Assembly (NCBI GenBank): GCA_037962975.1
Contig: CM075675.1
Coordinates: 102,973,718-103,037,717 of the forward strand
Direction of reading: 5' to 3'
Length of the DNA: 64,000 nt
From: Clitoria ternatea
Taxonomy: Eukaryota > Streptophyta > Magnoliopsida > Fabales > Fabaceae
The position numbers and the translations under genes are program-made. Positions 1 through 12,200 of the stretch are shown here, piece by piece; the first letter of the stretch is position 1, and each line of letters begins with the position of its first letter. Under the pieces are notes generated by a model. The model saw only the letters and a list, made by a program, of their open reading frames with translations. It was not told the origin of the DNA and ran no database searches.

Positions 1-3
1 GGA

Positions 4-696
4 GAACAAAACTACCTGCTTTGTTCATTATCAGATACCATTCATTCTATGGTAAGTCAAACCTATAAACAAAAGTTCTCTACTCCAACCTTCAACTATA
101 AGTTTAAAACTAATCAAATTGGTCTACTTAATTGCAATCTTATTAGATCCGTTCATTTGTTTTGCAGCATTACATAGTGAAAGAGCCTATAAGCACTTGA
201 TGAATGATGAGGATGTTGAGAATCTCAAATGACTCCATTTTTTCAAGTACTGTTATATGATATTTTTTCTACTTTTTTGGTGATGGCTCATTAAGTCTAC
301 AAATATTTTTATTAATGTTTAATCTTAATATTCTAAATTTATCTGTAACAAATATGACCTCTATAGTAAGAGCAAAGTTTGAATTGATGTTGAAAAGGTT
401 AAACCATACCATCTCTCCCTAGTTGAAAAGGTAAGAACCTCTACTAATTGAAAATGAGTAAAAGTGGTAGTTTTTAATTTTCTCATAATTTGAATATCGT
501 ACTAAGGTGTTTTTCTTTGCTACTGTACTTCCCTGCAAAGCTAAGGTGGTGAAATGTTAGAGCTTTGAAAATGCCAAGAACTTTGCATGTTGAAATAGAA
601 GGAATAGGATTAACTTATATGCTTTGGTAGTAGAAGATTCTTGTATATGAAATAATATGTTGTTAAATTTAATGTATGTATCTATGTTTGAACAAG
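4..696. repeat. Segmental duplication, left part of unit A
   Basis: This stretch matches 7148-8304 nearly base for base once the 446-bp solo LTR in the second copy is removed. The shared parts run from the segment ending in the ATACCATTCATTC motif to the AACAAG at 691-696. No gene was recognised in it. The window opens inside this copy, so its true left end is unknown. Confidence 0.85.
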
Positions 697-1265
697 CTAT
701 TGTTTAGAAAACCCTTTTCTTTTTGCTTGAAGTTAATTTTGCTAACTAGGTGTTCCTTGTTGCTTCATAAATTTTATGTGTTTGGTATCTTGGCAATGTC
801 CTACTCATGGAAGTGTGGCCCTGAATGTTGATGGTAGATCTTTGGGCAACTCAGGAAGAGCTTGATTTAGGTGTTTAGTTAGAAACTCTATGGGAGGGTG
901 GTTGATAAGTCAAGTTGGGTTTACCAGTGTAGTTGATAATTCTCAAGCTAAATTAGGCTCTATATCATGGCCTTGAGGTTGTCTGGAGGTTGGGACATAG
1001 GCGGGTTAATGTACATTTAGACTAAAAACATGTGATAGGTCTCTTTCCCTCTGATCCAAGCCTTCATAGAGACGCAATGATGATCCAGAAGATTAGAGAG
1101 TTGTTTACTCGGGATTAGGATGTCTCTGTTTCTCATATCCTTAACTAAGGGAATGCTTATGCTGATTTCCTTTCTAAGTTGGGAGCATTTGTTGGTTGAT
1201 GCTACAGGTGTGACTTTTGTTGGGGTGTATCTTGTTTTTCTTTATTTTTCTACTGTATAAAAAAA
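697..1265 (+). pseudogene. LINE 3' end (RNase H region), unit A
   Basis: Decayed tail of a plant L1-type LINE. The translation shows RNase H-like pieces (NVDGRSLGNSGRA, then a stop, then GGWL) interrupted by stops and frameshifts. It ends in ACTGTATAAAAAAA at about 1251-1265, a LINE-type poly(A) end. The same tail is found at 12829-13454 and 48222-48839. Only the last ~570 bp survive here; the endonuclease and RT parts present in unit B are missing because of a deletion at 696/697. Confidence 0.75.
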
Positions 1266-2213
1266 TAGATTTTTAAAATGCTTAGAAATAAATAATTTTG
1301 AATAATCTTTTAACTCAGTTAGTTAAGTTTGATGTATGAGTTATTGTAAATCTTTTAATATTATTTTCAATTCCTATAGATAAAAAACATACTTTTAAAA
1401 TGCTTAACAAATAATTGATTTTAAATAACATTATACAATTTTAATATTTTATTATTATTTAAAAGCCCATGGTTTAATTTTTTTAACTTAAGCCTGGACA
1501 AATAATGATCTAGCCTCTCGTGATCCAACACTAATTTTAACTTGATTAATTAATTTTTGAAATAATATTTATTCTATTATTTTTGTGAGTTGTTCTGATT
1601 TAATGGTTGCTCTGGCTCAAATGTTTTTTAGTAAGGGATTATTATTATTTTAACAAGTACCTTTGTACCATTTGAAACAATTAATACATGTTATTAGTAT
1701 TCCTAAATGAGGATATTGATAAAAAAAATTCTAAGGGTGTATCAAAACTCCAACAATCTCTATCTTAGGTTCAATTAACTTTTTTTTTTTCAGAATGTGA
1801 TTTAACTTTTTGTTTTCCTCAACAATTCAAAGTTAAGAAGTATTGTAGAAATGAGGCACTTTTAAAAAAATTAATTGTCTGGAGCTATTTTTATATCCAT
1901 GGCGCTGGTGGTGGCATGTTAATGTTTTTCAAACGTAATTAATGTTATCATCAAATTAAAATTACTAAGTTCAGTTTTGTGTTTACGATTGCCAATTGGA
2001 TTAGAAACCAAGATTTTGACGACAAGGTCAAGCCCCTTGTAAATTCTGTGACTTAATCAAATGAGATGACACATGAGAAAAATAAAATTGTTGCGTCAAA
2101 TATATGAAAATTCATATTGAATCTTTATTTATCATTGAAATTGATACAGGACAATTTTATGATGATGAGTGCCTTAAATGTTCTTCATATATGGATAATG
2201 GAGTTAGTAAGTA
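1266..2213. other. AT-rich 3' flank of gene A
   Basis: Non-coding stretch between the LINE tail and gene A, repeated downstream of genes B (13455-14426) and C (48840-49788) with small indels. It contains homopolymer runs and no open frame of note. The minus-strand polyadenylation signal of gene A (AATAAA) lies at 2124-2129, about 85 bp past the stop, and is kept in all three copies. Confidence 0.7.
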
Positions 2214-3304
2214 TCAGTCAGAGATATAGAGTGTGTCCAATTCCAACTCCTGGGCAACAACGGTGCATTCGGGATCAATTGTCTGTGTCATGAACCCAAG
2301 GGGATTAACATAACGTTCCAATGAGGAGACACCCATGTTCTTGGTGAGGATGATTCTGTCAGACTTGAATGGCATGGCCTCTCTACATTTTCCCTTAGTA
2401 GGTGTATCAGCAACAACAACACATATGTCTTCCTCATGATCACCATAGACTGGAATGCTGTACATCCCATTTGCATCAGTTTTGTCGTCCTTCACATATG
2501 TCACATTTTTGTTGTCAAGTTCGTTTACGCACTTCAAAGTTATATTAACACCTACACATAAGTTTCATTTTCACATTGGATTAGTGTAAATATTTTTAAG
2601 CTATCAATCAACAAGTATAATTAACTTTTATAGTAATTATCATAAACTTCAAATGTTTCTAGTGTTTGTTGATAGACTACTAATGTATAAAATATGAAAA
2701 ATATTATTTTGACAACATCTTCAAAAAGACACCATATGGAAATATCCATTTCTCACTTTTATCCCTCCATTATGTGCAATTAACATAACATGAGAGAAAA
2801 TAAATAAATAAATAAATATGGTAAGATCAAGTATATCTATGTGGGGTTAGATAGTGTTCAAATGACCGAGTTTGTAAGATATTTACGTATGGGAGTCTTA
2901 TTGTTCTTATGTAGAATCATTTTTATTGCTGTCTCTTCCTGTAGCTATGTATCTAGAGTCATGTTTTTGTGAATACTAAAAAAGTAGGGTCATAGGAAAA
3001 TGAATAATAAAGAGAGATATACAAATTAAGTTGGGTTGGAAAACATGCATGCATGATCTAATAGGTTATTATATAATATTTTTTATGAACATATATGCAT
3101 ATATAATGGTGTTGACGGCTAAAAGTAAGAAAAAATATTACCTTCCAAGGGTTGGCTAAGCCTCGACTCAAATGCAAAATGGCAAGGATCACAATAGATC
3201 TTGCCTTCAACGAAGAATTTTTCAACGAGATCTTTACGAGCCAAGACAGATGCGAAGCAAAAAGCAGACACAATGAGGGTAATAGCAGCAAATGTCTTGG
3301 TCAT
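2214..3304 (-). CDS. Pollen Ole e 1-like secreted protein, copy A
   Basis: Two exons, 3142-3304 and 2214-2551, joined across a 590-bp GT-AG intron in phase 1, give 166 residues, the usual length for the Ole e 1 / LAT52-like family. Residues 1-22 form a signal peptide (hydrophobic core, likely cut after VLA), so the product should be secreted. EGKIYCDPCH at 34-43 is close to the Ole e 1 signature, with I and H where V and R are usual. Six cysteines (38, 41, 62, 98, 110, 150) fit the three-disulfide pattern, and TDANGMY at 79-85 and NPLGF at 137-141 are family motifs. N57 and N70 are in N-glycosylation sequons. The start at 3304 is the conserved one; an in-frame ATG at 3376 abuts the TATA box and is probably not transcribed. 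Family members are pollen-tube or wall glycoproteins; the exact role here is inferred only from family. Confidence 0.93.
2797..2817. repeat. AAAT microsatellite in the intron of gene A
   Basis: Short (TAAA)n tract inside the intron. Copies B (about 15013-15038) and C (about 50369-50393) carry one more unit than A, so this is a small length polymorphism between paralogues. Confidence 0.85.
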
Positions 3305-3377
3305 GGTGATTTTATTTGGCTTATTAATTATTGATATTCCTCCCCTTGTGTGTTGAATGAAGCTAGATGCTACCAAT

Positions 3378-3387
3378 CCTTATATAG
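3378..3387 (-). promoter_or_regulatory. TATA box of gene A
   Basis: CTATATAAGG on the minus strand, about 75 bp upstream of the start codon at 3304. The same motif lies at the same distance in copy C and, with a 3-bp insertion, in copy B. Confidence 0.8.
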
Positions 3388-3770
3388 CCACTTTCATAAC
3401 CCTTATTCCTTTCATTTTGTGGTTAATATTGGGTTTACTATATTTGGAGGCCAAAATCTTAGCTCATTATGTATACGATTGAGATAAACTTAAGGAGTTT
3501 GATTTGCTCCTAATTTGTGTTATAAGTCAATTTAGTTTCTTTTATTGTTTCAAAAAATAATCATGATACCATTATTGTATATATACTATGGAGAGAGTCA
3601 ATATATGAATAAAAAATTAAATGTTTATCATAACATAAGAAATTATAATTGAAAACAAACAAATAAAGAAGATCATAAATTCTATTTGGTTAATACTATT
3701 TTCGCTTTATCTGTTTGTTTTACGGTACAAAACTTTAAAACAATTTTTTTGATGAATTAAATAATTTTTT
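3388..3770 (-). promoter_or_regulatory. Upstream region of gene A shared with copy C
   Basis: Continuous similarity with 50945-51330 upstream of gene C, ending near a run of T. Gene B shares only about the first 100 bp and also lacks a ~30-bp piece. The region should hold the proximal promoter; no specific cis element was assigned. Confidence 0.6.
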
Positions 3771-4589
3771 ATACCCTTAATTTATTATAACTATGCATTT
3801 ACAAGACAATCACTATCTTATAAGTCATCATTTCACTTACTTCATAAATATATAAATAAATTTCACAAACACATTAAATTACAAAATCACATTTTTAGTC
3901 TCTTACATTTAAAGTTGGTTTGTGTTAGATCCTTATATGTTTTAGATCGACTAAGTAAACTAATTATACATTCATCAATATTTTGTTTGTATATTCAGAC
4001 AAATATTTTAAGCAAAGTTACATTATTCTCTTCCATTTGAAGGATGGTTTATGTTAGATCCTTAAGTTTTTTTTTTCAAATAGATCTTTAATGTTTTGTA
4101 AGTTAATTTAATTTGTCCTATTTGTTTTATGCATTAACCTACATAACAAACCTATCATATGGGTCATTCAAAACAAAACATTTTAATTTATGGCGGTTAA
4201 AATTTCACTTTCTGATGATTAATAACCACGACGAATCTATAAAAGAATGCCTAAGTTGAATTGAGTGCCCATATTCAACATTTCAACCCTTTGCACCACA
4301 TACCCCACTACAATTGATAACTCCAAAACCAAGCAACAATATCAGATTACAATTTACGACATAAAACAAGATAACACCAGTCACACATTGAACTTCTGAC
4401 AAACTGAATAATCATTTATGTATAAGAGAAACATAAAAGAACCATTAATTCGATTAAACCAGTACAAGAAATACTTGGTTTCGTGTGATTTTTAACGGTG
4501 GTTACTTAAAATTATTGTAGATGATAAATTATCAATTTTCTACAGAACAATTGTGGTAGTTTTCGGAACCGTCCTTTTATCCCATTAAA
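3771..4589. other. AT-rich intergenic DNA
   Basis: No coding pattern or repeat structure was recognised. Two stretches near 3895 and 4030 resemble each other (a TTAGATCCTTA motif follows a similar lead-in), suggesting a weak local duplication. Confidence 0.5.
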
Positions 4590-5850
4590 AAAAGTATGTG
4601 CCCCTCACGTGGTTCCTTTTCCCTCAAGGATTCTGACCCCCAAGTCCCCAAACTTCCCCTTTTCATTTTCACTTCCCTCCCTCACTTCTCTCTTTCACTT
4701 CCTCTCTTAAAACTAGGGACGGTAAAATGGGCTGGCCTGTTGGGTCCAGGCCCGCCCCGCCAAGGCCCTCCAAAAAGCGGGCTGGGCTGGCCCGCCCCGC
4801 CAAGCTAAACAGGTCAAAATTCAAGGCCCGGCAGGCCGGCGGGCTTGGCGGGCCATCCCGTTGGGCCTGACCCGTTTTGCCATCCCTACTTAAAACCTTC
4901 CTTACGAGCCACCCTCATTCAGCCATCCTCATCGAACCCACAAGGTCCAAGCCCATCAAACTCACATGTAACCATGACTTAGTCACCACCGTCGACCCCC
5001 CCACCATGTTTGAGGTGCATCCCACTTTTGTCACCACTATGCCACTGTGCCACCGCCACTTCAATCCCTCACTTCCTTTCTCTTTTTTGAAAGGTAAGTA
5101 AAGTTTCTCCTAATCTCTCAAATCCTCTATTTCCCCCCCAAATTGTTTTATAATGTCCTATATTGTACCCATCTTGTTGTTAAGGTCGGAAAATTCATGT
5201 TCTTTTGCAAACCTTAATATCCTATGAAGCCTTTCAACGTATCATGGCTTTTGTTGGAAGTGAATTTCTGGATGTGAGTATTCAAACCCCATACTTTTAT
5301 TTCTGAACTCCGAATGAATAAGAGGAAATTTGAGAATGTTTGGTTGTTAAGAATGTTTTAATTTTGTTTGGTTGCTGAGAATGTGATATTTTAAATGATT
5401 GGTTGATGAGGAAACCTGATTTCTTTAATGTTAGTTTGATAATGGCTAGTTAAATACTAGTTTGTTTGGGAAGTTTTACAAAGCTGAAATGTAGTCAGTG
5501 ATTCACAATTTAATCACTCTTGTGAATTTGAATGTGTGTGTATGGTTACTAAGAAAATATGGGCATGGATGACGCTCTATGGATTATTGAGTAATTGATT
5601 AGTTTAGAGAGCTTATTTAATGTTGAATTGTAGTCAATGACCTATAACTGGGAGGGGTATTGGAAATAGAGAGATGTGAAAAGTTTTTATCTAATTACAC
5701 GTTCAAATAATTAGGTTTTTCTTTGGTCTCTGTTAATGCTTTATATTTGTTTTTTTACCTTGACTTTTAGGGAACAAGTGTTCCATATGTAGTCATACAT
5801 ATGGATTCTTGGACTGCTAAAAGTAATGTCAAATGGGGTAAGCTTTAGTC
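4590..5850 (+). other. Possible decayed gene fragment
   Basis: A CT-rich leader-like stretch (4605-4710) is followed by a proline-rich open segment (4897-5098) that ends at AAAG|GTAAGT. Two later pieces have splice-like borders: about 5245-5274 (MAFVGSEFLD, then GTGAGT) and about 5771-5838 (after TTTTAG, reading GTSVPYVVIHMDSWTAK, then GTAAGC). No family was recognised and no full frame can be traced. This could be a captured or relict gene, or chance. Confidence 0.25.
4714..4888. mobile_element. hAT-type MITE (175 bp)
   Basis: The ends TAGGGACGGTAAAA and TTTTGCCATCCCTA are imperfect terminal inverted repeats. The 8-bp target duplication CTTAAAAC is exact at 4706-4713 and 4889-4896, as expected of hAT transposases. 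The interior is very GC-rich with self-complementary GGCGGGCC blocks. It has no coding capacity. A related element lies at 19940-20410. Confidence 0.88.
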
Positions 5851-6312
5851 CCATTTTTGTTTTGGTCATTTCACACGTATCACCTAATGGATAAAAAGAA
5901 TGAATTTAAACGGTCTTAATAGTTCACAACCAATATTGTTGCAAAATTTGTGTGACGTGGCTGTTCATCAATTTTTGGCTTAGTTATCTTTATTTTTTCA
6001 TGTCGTGTATTGATCCTCCCTTGACACATGTCGTGTATTGTATCCCATCTTCACAGCAATTGAGTTTTTCAAAACAACATCTAAAGTTAACTATAAAAAT
6101 TTAGCATACCCAAAGTTAAACAATGTGACTTCATGGGGTTGACCTTTGTTACTAATTTCTTCTAGCAGTTGTGTACATGATCTCCCACGACTATGTTCTT
6201 CTGCATGATTTGGGAACTACATAAAACATAAAAGTAAATGAATTGGCTAGTTCTAGCAAATCAATTGTTTCAACAATATTAATTTATATCCTAAACAATC
6301 AATATGAAACTA
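5851..6312. other. AT-rich intergenic DNA
   Basis: No coding pattern or repeat structure was recognised here. Confidence 0.5.
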
Positions 6313-6600
6313 CAAACCTGATTCATTTGGGAGTAAAAAAGTTTTCCAACGCGGAGGGGGAAGACCACCATAAGGAAAGAACATGGGTGGTTGCTGATGG
6401 ATCAACCCACTACCCATCATTGAGTTTGGATATGTGTGTACATGAAGTGAAAAATGGTTTGGCACATTATGCGCAACATTTGCATTTGGGTATTGAGGTA
6501 CATGGCATGAATGATATTGATTCATATATGGGATGGCATTGAAAGGAAATGGTTTACCAAATTGTTTAGTATAAACAATCGGATTGAAGGCAACATGTAC
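6313..6600 (-). other. Exon-like open segment, unidentified
   Basis: About 95 codons are open on the minus strand, rich in N, P, H and Y (for example PFPFNAIPYMNQYHSC and MFFPYGGLPPPRW). The segment ends at AATGAATCAG|GT, a good splice donor. It reads like an internal exon of a low-complexity protein but matches no family I know. No partner exons or start were found. Confidence 0.3.
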
Positions 6601-7147
6601 AGGGTTTGATTGGGAGGTTCAATGACATATCACTTGATGGTTTAACATTGCTCACTTAGGCAACTCTATTGTTGGAAATAATATTTTGTAAACAACTGAA
6701 GCTATAAGGAAAGACTACCCAAATGAAGATAAGCTCCACCTAACTAGCTTTATCCATGGAAAATCCTGACCATAACAACTCAGCATACAACACTAAATAT
6801 GAAATTTACTCATAGAAATGTGGACTTAACAATGTTATGATGTCATGGGGTCACGATGACTACATGTATCTTGTAAGTCCCTTGAGAAATCGAAGTAATA
6901 TATATAGGGTCAGTAAATCTCAGTTGAAAGGGTTGGGTTTAAATTATTCAAATTGGTAACTTTTTATTTAGATGAATAGAATCATTTCATCACAAAATTA
7001 ATAACACAATAAAAAATTACCAAGAGCTTAAATTCAGCCCTTAGGACTAAAGTTAACAAACCCCCTATATATATTATTTAATGCTTTTTTTTTCATATTT
7101 TGAGAATAGAATGTTTAAATTTTGGGTGCTGTTTTAGGTGGCAAAAT
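6601..7147. other. Intergenic DNA, nothing recognised
   Basis: No gene, splice structure or terminal repeat was recognised. The right end meets the border of the duplicated segment at about 7148. Confidence 0.5.
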
Positions 7148-8304
7148 AGAACAAAACTACACTGCCCTTAGCTACTTTGTTCATTATCAGATACCATTCA
7201 TTCCATGGTAAGTCAAACCTTGAAACATAAGTTCTCTACTCCAACTTTTAACTATAAGTTTAAAACTAATCAAATTGGTCTACTTAATTGCAATCTTATT
7301 AGATACGTTCATTTATTTTACAACATTACATAAGGAAGGAGCCTATAAACACTTTGTTGAGAATCTCAAATGGCTCCATTTTTTCAAGTACTGTTATATG
7401 ATATTTTTTCTACTTTTTGGTGATAGCTTATTAAGTCTGCAAATATTTTTATTAATGTTTAATCTTAATTTTATTCTAAATTTATCTGTAGTAAATATGA
7501 CCTCTATAGTAAGAGCAAAGTTTGAATTCATGTTGAAAAGGTCAAACCATACCATCTCTCCCTTATTGAAAAGGTAAGAACCTCTACTAATTGAAAATGA
7601 GTAAAAGTGGTGGTTTTCAATTTTCTCATAATTTGAATATTGTACTAAGGTGTTTTTCTTTGCTACAGTACTTCCCTGCAAAGCTGAGGTGGTGAGATGT
7701 TAAAGCTTTGAAAATGCCAAGAACTTTGCATGTTGAAATAGAAGGAATAAGTTATTGATTGTTGTAGCATTAACTTATATGCTTTGGTAAGATTCTTGTA
7801 TATGAAATAATTATTGGAAATTATGTTATATTTCAAAAGTTTTAAATAATATTTTATCTTATTTTAATTAAAAAGAAGAAACAAATGATTTTTATAAAAT
7901 AGTATTTATAGCTTATAGATAAACTTTGATTAAGTCAAATCTTATATCTAGACTTAGTCAAAGCTTATCTCTAAGTTGGTTAGATATTATCTGTAACTGG
8001 TTGGATATTATCTACAACTTGGTCAGATATTATCTAACTAACCTGTACTCCTATTTAATTAATAGTTTCTCTCTCCCTATATAGATAACAGATATAATTC
8101 CTCTGCTCTTGGGTTATTAAAACAAATTTTATTTTTCTACTAGTTCTATTCCTAGAAGGAGCTGTTATGTCGTAGGGGATACGCCATAAGCGAATAAATC
8201 CTTAATGACAGTGTTACTACACGTCTCAGCTTATTAAAATTCAAAATTATCCCAACAATAATATGTTTTTAAATTGAATGTATGTATTCATATTTGAACA
8301 AGGT
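7148..8304. repeat. Segmental duplication, left part of unit B
   Basis: Second copy of the sequence at 4-696, interrupted by a 446-bp solo LTR at 7812-8257. Similarity ends at AAG (8302-8304), where unit A jumps to sequence equivalent to 12829. The small open frames inside are not conserved between copies. Confidence 0.85.
7812..8257 (+). mobile_element. Ty1/copia-type solo LTR
   Basis: Bounded by TATTGGAAATTATG and AATTATCCCAACA, which mirror each other as LTR ends do (the first dinucleotide appears mutated from TG to TA). It is flanked by 5-bp duplications ATAAT (7807-7811, 8258-8262). A TATA-like CTATATAGATA lies inside. Unit A (about 646-675) has the empty site, so insertion followed the segmental duplication. 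The copia assignment rests on end sequence and size only. Confidence 0.75.
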
Positions 8305-9261
8305 AAATTCAAAAGAAAGAAAGGTATTGCAATGAATCAAAGTAAAATAAAAAATAAACTCTGTCTAATTCAAACTTGTTAGACAATACACCACTGCCAT
8401 CAAAGGTGTTTTCATTGTGAGCAACAATGACAGGTTTCTTATGTCAACAATTACAGGCATGGATGAGTTCTGGGAAATAAAAACTTAGGCAAGAGGACTA
8501 CTGGAGTAAATGTATCTAATTGAACTTTTAACTATTACAATAATTTTGGTTTTACTTTAATTTATTATTGAATTTGATTCCTACTTGTTTTTGTTGATCA
8601 GACCAATGATACACATATGAAAGCTAACAAAACACATATAAGGAACAGAACACTCTGAACGCAATACCCCCGTAGAAAGAAGTGAAGAACACAAAACCCT
8701 AAAAAATGAAAACAAAAACTTACATGTGAATCATTTATCAGAGAAAGAATCAAACAATGCAATCACTCCCGAGAATGTCATCAGGGTCTGTATGTTCCCC
8801 TTTCTTCCCCTTTTTGTGCTAGCTCCAAGATGAGGCGTGGTGGGGGTTCCTCGGTGAACACTGCGGCCTGGGCAACTATTCCACCATCCGACCATTTACT
8901 TAATGCATCTTCATGTACTCAACTACAGCTTGGGTCTGGGTTTTTTATGTTCCCCTTTCTGCCTTAAGTTCCTTTTCTCTTCGATTGTTGCTCTCGAACT
9001 CCTCGGTGTCGTTCATGAGGTTGCGTTCATCGTTAGGAAGCAAAATACCCTTAAAGCTTTCCCTTTCAACCCTAAAGTCCCACTTTAGAGAATTGGGTTC
9101 AAGAGGACCTAATTGAAATAACAAACAAATATAATTAAAAAATAACTTAATCATGATGTAATTAATGACATGGATTAAACATACATGTGTCACTCTAGTT
9201 TCTTGACACTGTGGAAAGGCAGCTAAACCCTCCAATATGTTAGTGCACAGGAGAAACCACC
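8305..9261. other. Spacer with exon-like fragments on the minus strand
   Basis: Absent from unit A because of its deletion. Two minus-strand segments look exonic: about 8947-9109, opening after the acceptor-like TTTGTTATTTCAATTAG and reading GPLEPNSLKWDFRVERESF; and about 8808-8890, reading AAVFTEEPPPRLILELAQKG. Both end near GAAAGGGGAACATA. Neither was identified, and no complete gene can be assembled. Confidence 0.3.
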
Positions 9262-12200
9262 TAATTACAAAAGTGCCCTTTGGAGTCACGCATCTCCCTT
9301 TATGGATGAAGAGTACGTGTCACCTACTATTGTGAATGGATGCAAAATGAACCTGGATATGCATGGCTCTCATATGCACTCTGAGAATTGTTCATGTGCT
9401 TAATTCTCATGGCCTTTATCTTTATTTAGTTTTAATGATGAGTTTCAAGGATTTCTCCATTTTATCATGGAATATGCATGGTGCTGCTAATGTTGCTTGT
9501 AAGCGGCACATTTGTGCTGATTGTAGATGGTTCCACCCTTTTATTTTTATTGTTCAAGAATTGCATGTGGCTTTTGATGTAACTCATGGCTTTTAGGCTA
9601 GTTTGGGATACAACCCATTTGACATTATGGATGCCATTGGCCATTCTAAGGCTTTGTGGGTTTTGGCCTAAGTGGGTAGCCCATGGAAGTATGAAAGCGC
9701 TAATGTTTTCCATCAGGCCATCACCTTTATAGTTTCTTGTGGCGAATCCTCTTGGTTTTTGCACAGCCATCTGCATGCATCCCTAATTCCTTCAATTTGA
9801 AATTCGTTATGGGCTTACTTAAAGGACCTGTGTGCCACTATTAATCTTTCTTGGCGGATCATTAGGGACTTTAATGATATCCTTTGGAACAACAAGGCAA
9901 CAATTTTCCTACTCGTGCTAGAGTGTTTCTTGATGTCATGGACTCCTTCCATCTTTCCAATGTTCATACAATTAGGAACCGATTTACTTGGCAATGAAAA
10001 TGTCACAATAATACTTTCGTGTCAAGAAGGCTTGATAGAAAAATGGTACATAGTGTTTGGCGAGCTTCTTTTTCCAATGCTTATGTTGAGGTTTTGAGTT
10101 ATTTGCATTATGTTCATAACCCGATCCTTCTTCGGTGCAGTAGTTTCATCTCTACCAATGGTGATAAACCTTTTTGGTTTAAGGAAGCTTGGATCACCCA
10201 TTCTGAGTATGCAGATGTGGTTTCGTCTACTTGCCTGGATCATCGTTGGGATCTTATGAAGGCCCTAGACAAGGTGAGGAAATATTCTCTTATTTTTATA
10301 ATTTTAATATTTTTTTATTGTATTTTTCCCAGGAAGAAGTCCATTGAGGTTTGACTTAAAGGTATTGAGAGATCCTTGTTTTCTGATTTTGTAGAGACAA
10401 CTTTGTAAAGAATATAATTTTGTGCTTAGCCAAGAATAGATTCACTGGTACTAGAAATCTAGAGAGAATCGAGTGAAATTAAGGGAGCATAACACTTCCT
10501 TTTTCCAGACTCAAACTAAGGTGAGGCGTAGAAGAAACAAAATCCAAGGCCTTGGCATTCCTAATGGCATTTGGTGTGAGGATCAAGAGATTTTGAAATA
10601 GGAAGCCCTCATTTTCTACAATTCCATATTCTCAATGGATGCTAATGGTAATTCGCTCCCCTTCTCTTTTTATTCCTCATCCTTCTTTAGGGGAGGATGC
10701 TTGTTCTTCGTTGGTGAAACTATTACTAAGGAGGAGGTTTCTAAGGCTTTGCTTTCCATGAAACCATTTAAGACACCTGGTCCAGATGGGTTCCAAGTTA
10801 TTTTGTTTGGGGGAGATGATGTCTTTGACTTGGTTTAGAATGCTTGTGACTATAGTTGTTTTAATCCAAGTTTATCTAAGACGCTTGTTACGCTCAACTA
10901 GAAACTGGATTGTCCTTCAAGTTTCAGAGACTTTCACCTAATTAGTCGTTGTAATGTCATTTATAAAATCATTACTAAGTTTATTATGGGCAGGCTAACA
11001 CCCTATTTGGATCAAATTATTAGTCTCCTCCAAAGCAGTTTCATGGGTATTGTGGCCAATGCTATTATTCTTCAAGAGGTCCTCCACCACATACACCAAA
11101 AGAATAAAAAGTAGAGTGATGTTGCCTTCAAGCTTGATTTGGAGAAGGCATATGATAGAGTTTGTCAGGATTTTCTAAGAGAATGCTTGAGGGATTTTAG
11201 TTCTCCCTTGAAAATTACTAGTTTTATTATGTTTTTTGTTACTTCCTCCTCATTGACAATTCTTTGGAATGGATTGAAACCCCTTACCTTTACCAATCTA
11301 GGGGCCTTAGGAAAGGGATCCCCTCCCCCTCTATCTATTTGTTATCTATGTGTTAATGATCTGTAAAGAAGTTTCAAATAATAATTAGGCTCCGATTACT
11401 TTGAAAAGTGGTGGCCCTCGCTTATCCCATTTATTTTTTTACCGACGATGTCCTTTTCTCTAAAGCAAAGTTCTGCAAATGTCGAGGTTGAAAACAAATA
11501 TTGATAAATCTAGAGCAGTTTGTTCTAAGAGGTGAGAAATAAAAGCAAGGACAAACTTATTAGTATCTCCCCTATTCATTTTACTACTCAAATTAAGAAA
11601 TACTGGGGTTTCCCAATGTTTGTTGGTAGAGTTAAAAATCAAGACTACGATTGGGTCTTAGATACATTTGCTTCTCAGCTTGTAGGGTGGAAGGGTAGGC
11701 TCCTCTATAAAGCAATAGATATATAAAACCTTAGTCAAATCTGTTCGTCCATCTCTCTTTGTGTATACTATGTAATTAAACTTGTTTCCCACTGGCATTT
11801 ATGCTGAATTGGACTTACTAATGGGTAAATTTATCTAAAAGGTAAATCAAAATAAGAGTCTTCATCTAGTAAGTTGGAATCGTATGGCTAGGCCCAAATG
11901 CCAAGGTGGGGTTGGATTATGGTCTATGAGGCTTGTAAACTACATCATGCTTAGAAAGCTTGTTTTGGGGCTAATGCATGATTCTAAAAAAACTTAAGGT
12001 CTAGCTTATTTTATCCTATTATAACTACCGGGTTGGGCTCCATTTGATCTAAAGGCTCATGGATTCCAAAATCTAGCACATTATTTGTATGGCTCACAAC
12101 TGCCTTCGAGATGGTTTCACCTTCAGATCTAGAAATGGGGCCTCTTCTCTTTGGTTCTCTAATTGGAGCGGTACAAGGCCAATTATGAGAAAATACCTTA

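Noticed and set aside
3304..3376. Longer first exon of gene A from an in-frame ATG at 3376
   Set aside because: The ATG directly abuts the TATA box, so it should lie upstream of the transcript start, and the extension is absent from copies B and C.
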